From: Ditylenchus dipsaci
Taxonomy: Eukaryota; Nematoda; Chromadorea; Rhabditida; Anguinidae
Assembly: GCA_004194705.1 (NCBI GenBank)
Contig: SADC01000428.1
Location: 1 to 64,000, forward strand
DNA length: 64,000 nucleotides
Direction: 5' to 3'
The notes under the pieces are model-generated. The model worked only from the letters and a program-made list of their open reading frames with translations, searched no databases and was not told the DNA's origin. Numbering within the stretch: the stretch's first letter is position 1; each line of letters begins with the position of its first letter. Shown here piece by piece: positions 55,205 through 64,000 of this stretch. The translations under genes and the position numbers were made by a program.

Positions 55205-55375
55205 TTAAGGTGGCGAAACGATTCTTCGTTTTCGACTTTTTCAGTCGAAAAGTCGGAAAATTCCGACTTTCGACTTCGATCCGATCCGATTCTTCGAAAG
55301 TTTTCGACTTCAGTCGACTTTTCGATTCTTCGATTCGAAAATTTCGATTCTTCGAATCGAAAAAATCTGTCCTTT
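55205..55375. repeat. TTCGA-rich repeat, copy 1
   Basis: Iterated CGATTCTTCG, TTTTCGACTT and GATCCGATCCG words, many self-complementary. Copy 2 at 56,535-56,760 shares CTTTCGATCCGATCCGATTC and ends CCTTCGCCAACCC. Probably a fold-back MITE family. Confidence 0.6.
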
Positions 55376-55436
55376 ACTGATTTTAGCTATTAACGCTCGA
55401 GTTCATTTTCAATAAGTTATGTTTGTTTTTAAAGGG

Positions 55437-55510
55437 GCGGTGCAAATCGTGACGCGAATATTTTGAACACTCAGGTTCGAATCCCGGTAGGTGCACACCC
55501 TATTTTTATT
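55437..55510 (+). repeat. tRNA-related (SINE-like) head
   Basis: GGGGCGGTGCAAATCG, then AACACTCAGGTTCGAATCCC with an exact B box GGTTCGAATCC (55,474-55,484), then GGTGCACACCC. The copy at 15,872-15,930 is followed by the same ACCCTATTTTT. Confidence 0.6.
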
Positions 55511-56209
55511 TCCTTTTATTTACAAGTTTGGGGTCAAATAATTTTCAGGCTCTGGCTATTCGACAAAATCATCAGAAAATGATTTCATAACATCTGGAGC
55601 TTATATACAGGCTGAGACTTGCTGAATTCACGAAAAGCGATCGTTTTGGGGCTGGGGAGGGGGCTGATTTGACTGATTCGATTGATATAGGCTGACTTTT
55701 TTTTACATGTCACACTTTTTATATGTTTAATGTAGCCGAGAATCTGAGCTTTCATCTGAGCTATCATACAGAGAAAAACAAACTCGAGCCATGATTAAAA
55801 TTCGAAAACATTCAACAGTACCAATCCCTTGCCATCCTACGCAGGCTGTCCCAGAAGTCTTTTGTATTATTTTTGAACTGACGTTTTTTTGCTGTTTTAT
55901 TTATATTATCATTTACACCTTATATCCAAAATCTAGCTCTGCCTCTTGGTGTCATTTTCAGTACATGGTTGTAAATGATCATGTGGGTAAAATTTGCTGA
56001 AAAACATCAATTCAAAAATAATACCAAAACCCACCCTTCAATACCACTCTTTTCTTCTTTGGTGAAACCTTCGCCAGCTACTCGCTTTTCTGAATTAAAT
56101 TCAGTGTGAAAATATTCTTATCTGATTCCGCGTTAAATTCTGAGTAAAGAAGGTTACTAAACTCGTTGAGAAGAAACTAAATTGGTAGTGTTGATGGAAT
56201 ATAAAACTA
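55511..56209. other. Intergenic
   Basis: No gene supported; the open frame at 55,791-56,000 has no family or splice support. Confidence 0.45.
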
Positions 56210-56458
56210 AGTACGTGTCGACACAACTGTCGATTGGTTGGTTTCCTTTTATTTTGATGGTCACATGCTTAAAATCGCAAAATTAAGGCATTTGTTAACA
56301 GCAAATCAGTGCTGGAAATGATTGCAATCGATTGATTGATAGTTTTTGGCCCTAAAAGTGAGTGAATTTCCTAAAAAGTGGAGCTAAAAAATAAAAGTGC
56401 AACTACTGGGATTCGAACCTGAGATATTCGCATCACGATTGGCACCCCCACCCCTTTA
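56210..56458 (-). repeat. tRNA-headed dispersed repeat
   Basis: On the minus strand the tRNA-like head (about 56,385-56,455; B box GGTTCGAATCC) is followed by ACTTTTAGGGCC...ATCAATCAATCGATTGCAAT...CCATCAAAATAAAAGGAAAC. The same head and body order occurs at 15,872-16,090 on the plus strand, so this is a SINE-like unit of roughly 220-250 bp. Confidence 0.65.
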
Positions 56459-56534
56459 AAAAGCATGCAAATTATTATTCAAGAGCATTTAGAGAAAACT
56501 AGGGACTTATGTGATGACATTCTTATGAAAACAT

Positions 56535-56760
56535 GTGATCCCGATTCTTCCTTTTCGACTTTTTCAGTCGGAAAGTCGCCAAAATCTGATTTTCGACTTT
56601 TGTCGATTCGATTCTTCGAAAATTCCGACTTTCAAACCGATCCGATTCTTCGAAAAAAAAAACGATTATCGACTTTCGATCCGATCCGATTCTTCGAAAG
56701 TTTTCGACTTCAGTCGACTTTTCGATTCTTCGAACGAAGAATCCGATCCTTCGCCAACCC
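56535..56760. repeat. TTCGA-rich repeat, copy 2
   Basis: As 55,205-55,375, longer and with AAAAAAAACGATTATCGACT in the middle. Confidence 0.6.
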
Positions 56761-57311
56761 TAGATATATTATAATGGTGAAAACTAGAGAATCTCAGCTA
56801 CAAAATGAGCTATTGAACAGTGAATTTTAAAAAGTGTAAGGGTTTGAATTGTCAGACAAGCTCAAAACTCAGTGGTTTATTAGGTGGGTTTTCGAATAAA
56901 ATTTTGAATTGGAACCCCGTCTAGAAACAGTTTTCGTAGGAAATGCGGTGTCGATGTTTTATAATTGTGAACACTGAAGAACCTCAGCTAGTTTTGAAAA
57001 AAATTAAAAAATCGAGACAAAAGCCGAAAATTTCAAAATTTTCCCCCAAAAATCAGCTTGGGGTAACAAGGAAAATTAATGAGTGGTGTTTCAGAACCGA
57101 CTGGAATGCGTTTTTCAGAATTCCAAAGATGTACAAGAGCCCAGTGCTTAGGCGTGATCCAGTATTTGACAGTCCATGTCAGCAAAGCGAATTTCCCGCG
57201 GATGTCAAGCTGTCCAGTCGCTCAAGCTGAACAGATCAAATGAGTCTATGCAAGCGTGAGATGAGAAACAAAGATCGCCATTGACTAAAAATTTATTCTA
57301 AATTTTGACTA

Positions 57312-57561
57312 CCGTATTTTTCCTAATTGCCGCACAGTCTCTAATTACCGCACACCCCTAACTTTGAGGACTTATATCTCGAAGCAGAGTAAATATTTCG
57401 CTAAGCTGTTTGATGCGTTCTCTTAACTCCCACGAGCTCTACCGATTGCACTTTTTAGATCTGGTTGAGCACCCGAAAATCTCGAGATCGAATTCTAAAT
57501 TTTCCGATTTTTGGGGGATTGAAAAATAAGCGCACATGTGCGGCAATTAGGAAAAATACGG
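57312..57561. mobile_element. CCGTATTT-family MITE
   Basis: Ends CCGTATTTTTCCTAATTGCC and the inverse, flanked by TA. Interior CTCCCACGAGCTCTACCGAT is shared with 5,016-5,264. Confidence 0.9.
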
Positions 57562-59963
57562 TATATTGCAGGCTATAAACCACATGTGCCACCTGGAATT
57601 TCGCACTCATTCGCAAACACAGGTTCTCGGTTTTTTCATTCATTGCCACCAGGCCTGTTGCTTCGCAAGAGAACAAAAAGTGTGAGTCGAGAGTCTTGTC
57701 TTTCTTGCTTTGCGCTTATGCCAGAACTTCTGGAATGCCAATGATATTGTTGAAGTAATTACGGTTTAACTGATAATTCAACCGTCATATAGCCTTTTCT
57801 TAAGAATAATTTGTGGACGGGATAGTAATCGGATGGGGTGAAAAAAACTTTTTTGGGAAATTCGCCAGTTCAAATTTGGAATTTAGCTTTCGATAAAGCT
57901 GAGGATAATGTTGTTGTCGAAAATTTTACAGGTTTTACTATTCAACATTACTTGTGTGTTTTCAGTACTCAATAATTTTTTAGACTCCATATTTGGACCC
58001 ATGCATTTCACGCTCGAAGATGTGGTGTCCATCTCAATAATACGTGGCAGAGATATGGAAGTCCTTGCTACAACCAACTATGCAAAAGCTTTTATTTACT
58101 TCAAAAGCTTGTTGGATTTCGTTTACTAATATTTTTGCTACAGCTTAGCCAATTAGCCGAATCGTCATTCGGGTCTATGTTTTTTTGGCTATATACGTTT
58201 CCTACTTTTTGTCCCAAATGGAAAAGGGAAGGAAACGTATAAGGCCAAGTTTGTACGCGGCAATTCAAATATTCTGATAAATATTTGAAAGAATTTTTCA
58301 CTCTTGATTCTTAAACTGAGCCAAGTAAACTATCTGATATTGACTCTACTGGAAGTTAGTCTAGTCGATTTTTCGTCGGGTAGTTCAAGTTAACATCCAC
58401 CTGAAGGTAAGCACTTGATGGTCCCTAGTGATGTTTTTCGGCTTGTGTTTAGGCGCAGGGTAGAGCAGCCTGAGTTAGGACGAACTCAAACATGTTTCTC
58501 AAACCTTAAAAATTCAGTCGCCTAATTTCAGAATATCTTGAAGACCTGAGTACACAAACGGCTTTTTTCGGAGCAAAAGGACTTTTTGGGGCAAATTTGT
58601 CTTTTTTTTTGGTTCAAATTTTTATTTTGCATGATTTCACTCACATTTTATTATTTTTTTTTAATTATAGCATCATCATGTAGCTCTACTCTTCTCGTTT
58701 CTAACAAGATGTTGTATATTACGACACCTTTTCGAAATGTATCACAAAAACTGTAAGTATGAATCGAACACTTGCTTTATACTTTAATTTTCTTGTGCTA
58801 CATTTTGAAAAGAAGTCGTATAAACAATACTTTGTTAGAAACTAGAAGAGTGGAGCTACATGATGGTGCTATCATTTTGAAAAAAAAGATGATAAAATGT
58901 AATAAAATCATGCAAAATAAAAATTTGGACCAAAAAAGTATTTTTGCTTCAAAAAAAGGTTTGTCGAGTCTGAGTACCCTTTTCTCGGTCCTATCTCTGT
59001 ATTACTTGGATACCCTAAGAGCCATAAACTAATTCATAACTGGGGTTCTCGAAGTCAAAAACCTGCTCTAGCATTTTCAATCCGTGTTCAAAACACGATT
59101 TTAGATAAGGTCAATGATTTTAAAAGACAATTTCTGAGAGAATGATAAACCGACTTACCACAATTTTTTTTTCAAATTTTTCTGTGATGTCCATCATAAT
59201 CAAAATTCAGAAGAATTTTGAGCGTATATGTGTAAAGGTGCATATTTCGGTCGATATGCCTCTCTCACATGAACTGTCTTTTTCAAGGTGGCTCAGGAAG
59301 ATTAGCCGAACAAGATAGACATCACAGAAAATTTTGAAAGAATATCGTGGTAAATCTCCCTTTGTGACTTTATCATTTTCTCAGAAGTCTCTTTTAATTA
59401 CTTAAAAGAAAAGTTTTGTAATTTTATCCTTTGGTCGGACCCACTGGGCTCAAACAAAAGCCTACGATATGCTGAGTATAATAGTACTGAATTTGGTCCA
59501 CTTTTTATGAATTGCGACGAACTGTGGCTTCCCAAAGTTTGGCACTCATAAAAACCAGTTCATTTCTTGAGACAGTTCGTACGTAGTAAAAATCTCGTGA
59601 AAATGAGTCTTCATGCCGGTAGGATTTTCGGTACAGTATACTTTACTGTTATCATATCTAGTTCCATCACGAAAGACTTATATAAAAAATTGACTGCATA
59701 TAATTTTCCACAAAAAATAAGTTTCAATGTTTTTGAGTGACTTTTTAATGTAGGATAAAAAGACATAATAAATTTTTTATTTTCATTATCGAAGCATCAT
59801 AGAACACAGTACAGAACACTTATTAGTTGATCCTTTTTCGTGTAGCAATCAATCTTCTGTCAGAGAGATTTTGTTTTGGCACAACTTCTAGCGACAACAC
59901 TAAAAATCTTTCAGCTATATCCAGTCATAACCGCCTCAGTCCCACCCGTGCATCAAACAACTT
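57562..59963. other. Intergenic
   Basis: No gene supported. A palindrome near 58,188-58,242 (ATATACGTTTCCTACTTTTT / GGAAACGTATA) and a hairpin-family fragment near 58,440-58,500 are visible. A loose inverted similarity spans about 59,110-59,400 (TTCTGTGATGTCCATC / GATAGACATCACAGAA). Confidence 0.45.
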
Positions 59964-60568
59964 GTTGTAACGTAAAAAGTGGAAGCTAACCCACTGCGCT
60001 ACACGTGTAGATCTTATAGAAATAGTCGTAATTTGACCTATATGTAACATCTCCCCTTTTAAGTATGAATGTATATTTCGATGGACTTATTGGAACCGTT
60101 CGCAGGGCTACTAGGAATCCGGAGAGAACACCCCGCTAAGATGAGTCTCCCCTATCAAACCTCGCTAGAAGTGTACAGAGACAGGCCAGGAAATTATTTC
60201 GATTGTTTCAGTGCATTTCACACCTACTTCCTCCCCTTTCTCCTTTATGAATTAATTGGTTTTCGGTGACTGATGGGTGACGTGACCTCGTATTAGCAGT
60301 AAATCACCGCGGCAGACCGGTGGTTCTGTATATAACTCCGGAGCTCTTTTATTGCCAGGAGGGTCTGAACACATGGCTCTGAGGCTCAGCGGTATTTCTT
60401 CGAAATGTAATGTAATGGAGGAATTTTTTGAAATATTAAATGTCCGGACCCATGCGGGATCGAACTTTCGACTGCGCCAATTGTTGTAACGTAAAAAGTG
60501 GGAAGCTAACCCACTGCGCTACACGTGTAGATCTATAGAAATAGTCGTAATTTGACCTATATGTAACA
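59964..60568 (-). mobile_element. TRIM (miniature LTR retrotransposon) with Pol III-type boxes
   Basis: Two direct repeats of 86-87 bp (59,964-60,049; 60,482-60,568) start TGTTGTAACG and end TATATGTAACA on the plus strand, giving TG...CA ends, and are flanked by the exact 5-bp duplication CAACT (59,959-59,963; 60,569-60,573). Read on the minus strand, the first LTR is followed within 3 bp by TGGCGCAGTCG, a plausible tRNA primer site. The second is preceded directly by the polypurine tract AAAAGGGGAGA. The internal region is about 430 bp with no gag/pol. The LTR contains a perfect A box TAGCGCAGTGG (60,511-60,521), and a B box-like AGTTCGATCCC lies just past the primer site (60,456-60,466), 55 bp away. 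Confidence 0.88.
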
Positions 60569-60899
60569 CAACTACTCCGGCAAAAATTCCCCTGCTCTTT
60601 CTTTGCGAATTAGAGATGCGCATTTTTCTCAGAAATGATTTCAAGCAAGATTCTTGATTAAAATTCATATAGATACAGCCCTACCAGAAATTGACTTATA
60701 CGGAGTTTCTAAGAACCATCTTTTAAATAATAATTTTGCAACTTTAAAAGATTATGGACTGTATTGGGAGGTAGAAGGAATAATAGGGGCCCTTTTTAAA
60801 GACTTTGTGGCCATTTTTCAACATTGAGTATTTCAGTTATTTGATTGTTTATTTCATACGAGTACAATTCTACGCAGATAAAAAGCTTTAAAAGACATA
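60569..60899. other. Intergenic
   Basis: 60,596-60,665 is a fragment of the dispersed family of 2,600-2,850 (AGAGATGCGCATTTTTCTC, GATTCTTGATTAAAAT). Nothing else seen. Confidence 0.45.
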
Positions 60900-61268
60900 C
60901 AGGGTGTCTCAGAACTATTGGGTATTTATCCAAATTGACGCAAAATTTTACAAATCGATTTTTGCATGTAAATTTTATTATACTTATTCTCTGTCATGTT
61001 TTCATAGAAAAAATATTCGTAGTGTATTTAGGACCTAAAATTAATATGAGTATAAGAGTGTAATCTCTCTAAGCATAGGGCCTCTTTCAAACCCAGCACT
61101 TGGCAGAAAAGAGAATACTACATGAACTAAAATGTCAGTGAAATGTTCGTGAGTCAAATAATCATCATATTTCTGTGAGGATCTCTCGGAAAAATTCGAA
61201 AATAGGGCGGGCAAGGTGCTGCCTACGCAAAATTTTTGAAAAAATACCCAATACTTTGAGACACTCTG
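60900..61268. mobile_element. Mariner-type MITE (CAGGGTGTC ends)
   Basis: Ends CAGGGTGTCTCAGAACTATT and ...ACTTTGAGACACTCTG, with further pairing GGGTATTT / AAATACCC, flanked by TA. Non-coding, 369 bp. Confidence 0.8.
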
Positions 61269-61459
61269 TAATTAGATGTTTTTAGAAAACCATTTCATTT
61301 AAAACTGATCCTTATCATACTAGTAGCCAGGCACTGCACCAAAACCCCTTGATCAGAGGCGTAGCTAGAAAAAAATTTAAGGGGGGGGGTGTGAAAAAGC
61401 CCACTCCCCCTCCGGAGGTCATTTTACTACACATTTTCGACTTTTACGGTGTTTTTATT

Positions 61460-61838
61460 AAGATGGTACGGTTACGGTTTATTTTTAGATCCGGTTTATT
61501 TTCCTCAGACATTTTATCGAAGATTAACATTTTGCAGACACCCAATACTAAAAATTCTTCCTCTTCAAAATAGGATCTTAAACGCACGGAAAAATAACAA
61601 TAGTTGCACTTAAAACATGGTTAACTGGAAGAAATCAGGACCGTTTTTTCCTAATTTCTTTCGCGTTACCGGTTTTTAGTGCAACTATGGTTTTTTTTGT
61701 ACGTTTGATATCCCATTTTGAAGAGGAAGAATTTTTAGAATCAGAAGTCCGAAAAATGTAAAAGTTCTGTTCAATCTTTGATAAAAATGTGGGAGAAAAA
61801 ATAAACCGAATCCAAAAATAAACGTAACCGTACCACCT
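61460..61838. repeat. Palindromic element
   Basis: TAAGATGGTACGGTTACGGT...CTAAAAATTCTTCCTCTTCA returns inverted as GAAGAGGAAGAATTTTTAGA...CGTAACCGTACCACCTAG. A GGCGTAGCTAG...poly-G motif just upstream (61,357-61,390) resembles a DNA-transposon terminus but has no visible partner. Confidence 0.6.
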
Positions 61839-62129
61839 AGTTTTTATGGCAACCTGACGAAAGCCTGTATTCAGTTCTTTAGTCGGGTAGCTAAGGGCAT
61901 AAAAGCCTAAGGGGCATTTAACACAAGCACTTTTGAGAAGGATAGCACCGCCTTTTTTCATAAAATAGCCTACCTTCTCTGGTGTTCCAGTTAGTGAGCG
62001 TTTTAATTGGAGCATTCTGCAAAGTAAGGATATTGACGACACGATGTTGTAAGGGCACGGACTTTGTGCTTCGATGAAACGCTAAATTTTGTAAGGGTTT
62101 AAATTTCATGCATGCTCAGAAATGCAATA

Positions 62130-63831
62130 CACTCGAACTCGATAGCATCACTCCGATAAACCGTCACCCCGCTAAACGTCACCTAGAAAAAATTTGGTTG
62201 GCCGCCAAAGAAATACCACAAAACTTACCCTCGATAAGCCGTCACTCTCGCTAATCCATCACCTAAGCCCGGTCCGCCTAAAAAATTACCCTCGATAATG
62301 ATGGATAATTCAAGAACCGCAATGGGATCCTCTTCAAAGAGAACCAAGGAGAAGCCGCCGCTGTCGACATGGAATCACTTCAGGAATGGCAGCAGCAAGT
62401 ACTTCGAGAGGAATTGGGCAAGTTCGCACCGGAGGAAACGGACAGAACTCTGCTGGTAGTTGCTTCCCGACAAAAAGCTGACTTGCAAAGGTAACGTTTT
62501 TAACGATTACAATGGTTTCAAGTAGATTCCAGGTGACAAGTCTATTGACGGAAATAAAAGTAAGGATCGTAATAATCGTTCTCGTGTGTGCAAACATGTC
62601 GGGCACAGAAAAACTTCCGCTTCTGGTGATTGGTCGGTCCAAGAAGCCTCGCTGTTTTAAGAGTGCCACGATTCAAACAAGAAGGCTTGCAAAACTGGTA
62701 CAATTTCAAGCTTTTACTGATTTTTCATCGCTTCTTTAGGTGTAATCTTCAAAGATTGGCTGTGTAATTGGGACAAGAAAATAAAAAGTGAACCGCAAAG
62801 TGCTCCTCTATGTCGATAACTTCTCAGCTCATTCGCCAAATTTTAAGTTTGAACGCATCACAATAAAGTTTTTTCCTCCGAACTCATATGCGATATATCA
62901 GGTTTGTGATTTGATTTTGATTAATTTTTTAACTTCTCTCTCTTAGCCGATGGATCAAGGCGTCATTCAAAACTTGAAGGTCCACTTCCGACGTTTCCTG
63001 CTCCGTGAACGCATTAAGGCTATTGACGAAAACAAGGATAACCTCGTGAATCTACTTGGCGCTCTGCATCAACTCCAAAATGCTTGCACTGAGGTAAAGT
63101 CAACCACCAAACGCAATGGAAGAAGACATTGCCGAAGAAGAGGAACAGGTGGACCAATTGGACGAACTTTTCGATGCATAGGTTAAACTTCAGCTGCTCG
63201 GACGAATCAACGAGGAAGCGGAAATCATGGACTTCGTAGCGGTGGATGCGGACGTAATCACAGGTTGGATTTTATTTTTGGTTTATTTTTATCCTTTTTA
63301 TTGAAAACGGCGCCCTGACTTTGAAAGAAATCGTGGCGGAAGTCTTAGCAACGGAATTGGAAGAAGTCAGCGATATGAAACCATGGATATCGATGTAGTG
63401 GAAGCCGAGGAGCCGATCATCACCAGACAGGAAAACCAGTCCGTCTTGAATTTTTTGCGCCTTTATGTGGAGAAGAATTTCGACGATCTCGTTATTCTCA
63501 AGTGCAGCGACGAACGGAATGAGGCTTTTTATCAAGAGCGTAGAAGAAAGTGAAGCAAAGCCAGTTAACCTATTTTTTCTCTTATGTTATTATATAAATT
63601 GTGGTTTGTTTGAATAAATGTTTACTCTGAATGTAGTGGTACACTCTTTTTGAATGATATAAATATATTGATGGTAAATTGATGTAAATTGATGGTGAAG
63701 GTAAATATTGATGGTATTTGTTTCAATGCTAATTACCTTTGATCACACTACACCCTCGATAATCCGTCACCCTCGATAAACCGTCACCTGAGTGTGGTCC
63801 CCCGGGGTGATGGCTTATCGAGGTTTGACTC
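62130..63831 (+). mobile_element. Tigger-type transposon with degraded transposase
   Basis: 1.7 kb between TA dinucleotides. The left end CACTCGAACTCGATAGCATC and subterminal CGATAAACCGTCACCCCG repeats match, in inverse, the right end GATGGCTTATCGAGGTTTGACTC and CCTCGATAATCCGTCACC. It contains multi-exon transposase sequence (separate entry). It is the only element here retaining most of a Tigger catalytic core, and a candidate relative of the mobiliser of the Tigger MITEs. Confidence 0.85.
62300..63553 (+). pseudogene. Tigger/pogo transposase (frame-broken)
   Basis: In order: NGILFKENQGEAAAVDMESL.., LREELGKFAPEE, LVCANMSGTEKLPLLVIGRS-KKPRCFK, FKDWLCNWDKK, then LLYVDNFSAHSPNF and FFPPNSYAIYQ joined over an intron (about 62,901-62,946) to PMDQGVIQNLKVHF. 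These are the central blocks of Tigger transposases, including the second and third acidic catalytic residues (D of VDNFSAH, D of PMDQG). The first catalytic block (usually NADETG) is damaged near 62,440. Downstream, FVAVDADVIT and LNFLRLYVEK fit the C-terminus; TGA at 63,551. At least four frame changes are needed and the DNA-binding N-terminus is not seen. Non-functional as read. Confidence 0.8.
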
Positions 63832-63833
63832 TA

Positions 63834-64000
63834 TATATTTTTTCTATCAGCCTTTTCGTCAACGTTAAATAATTCCCGTAAGAGAGAATAAAAACTGCAT
63901 TTTTTAATACGTCCAATGCCTATTGTAACAACTGTTCTTTCTTGTACAAGTATTTATGATGGTTCCGAATCCGCTGGTTTTGATTTTCAAATTAGAAAAG
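63834..64000. other. Window end, nothing recognised
   Basis: AT-rich; no gene or repeat visible. Confidence 0.5.

Noticed and set aside
60069..60269. 66-codon open frame inside the TRIM
   Set aside because: It is antisense to the element's inferred transcription and has no similarity to gag/pol that I can recognise.
1..64000. CRISPR array, bacterial operons or riboswitches
   Set aside because: The window is eukaryotic (introns, cuticle collagens); tandem arrays seen lack regular spacers.

Overview
This window looks like a repeat-rich stretch of a nematode chromosome. The strongest evidence is a tandem pair of cuticle collagen genes (18,560-19,676 and 20,746-22,546), each with the N-terminal cuticle-collagen domain, an RQRR subtilisin-type cleavage site and Gly-X-Y blocks split by cysteines. 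A chemoreceptor-like seven-helix gene fragment (11,675-13,464) and a divergent multi-homeodomain gene fit the same phylum. I cannot name the species. Gene density is low: I support four gene models plus one partial duplicate in 64 kb, and most of the rest is DNA-transposon debris.

Layout. 1-9.5 kb is transposon debris: Tigger-type miniatures, a family ending CCGTATTT, Mutator-like elements and a mariner-ended composite. 10.3-13.5 kb holds a possible secreted-protein exon and the receptor-like exons. 15.5-17.1 kb is a fold-back region with tRNA-like heads. 17.5-22.6 kb is the collagen pair with TATA boxes and GATA sites. 22.8-33.3 kb is again mobile debris, including two well-delimited hAT miniatures. 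34.05-40.58 kb is a gene coding for a long coiled coil followed by six homeodomain-like modules. 37.59-52.38 kb is a large inverted duplication (arms about 7.1 and 6.8 kb, spacer about 0.86 kb) that copies the 3' half of that gene onto the minus strand. 52.5-64 kb holds a mariner transposase relic, a TTCGTCCAAA tandem array, tRNA-like repeats, a complete TRIM-type LTR miniature, and a 1.7 kb Tigger element with a recognisable but broken transposase.

Most notable. (1) All six homeodomain-like modules keep the helix-3 WF..R core, but none has Asn at position 51. (2) The two duplication arms give a natural filled/empty site for a 259-bp CCGTATTT element with a TA target duplication, so that family is defined at base level. 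A relative at 6,010-6,892 contains the end of a pogo-type transposase. (3) The TRIM at 59,964-60,568 has 5-bp target duplications, a primer site, a polypurine tract and a tRNA-type A box/B box pair straddling the LTR boundary. It could be a Pol III-driven counterpart of 5S-containing Cassandra TRIMs.

Caution. The collagen and homeobox coding exons contain many single-base frame breaks. At two of them the other duplication arm has one more base in a homopolymer and an open frame. Uncorrected indels in the assembly are therefore a serious alternative to pseudogenisation. Exon borders were placed by eye from GT/AG signals and frame continuity.
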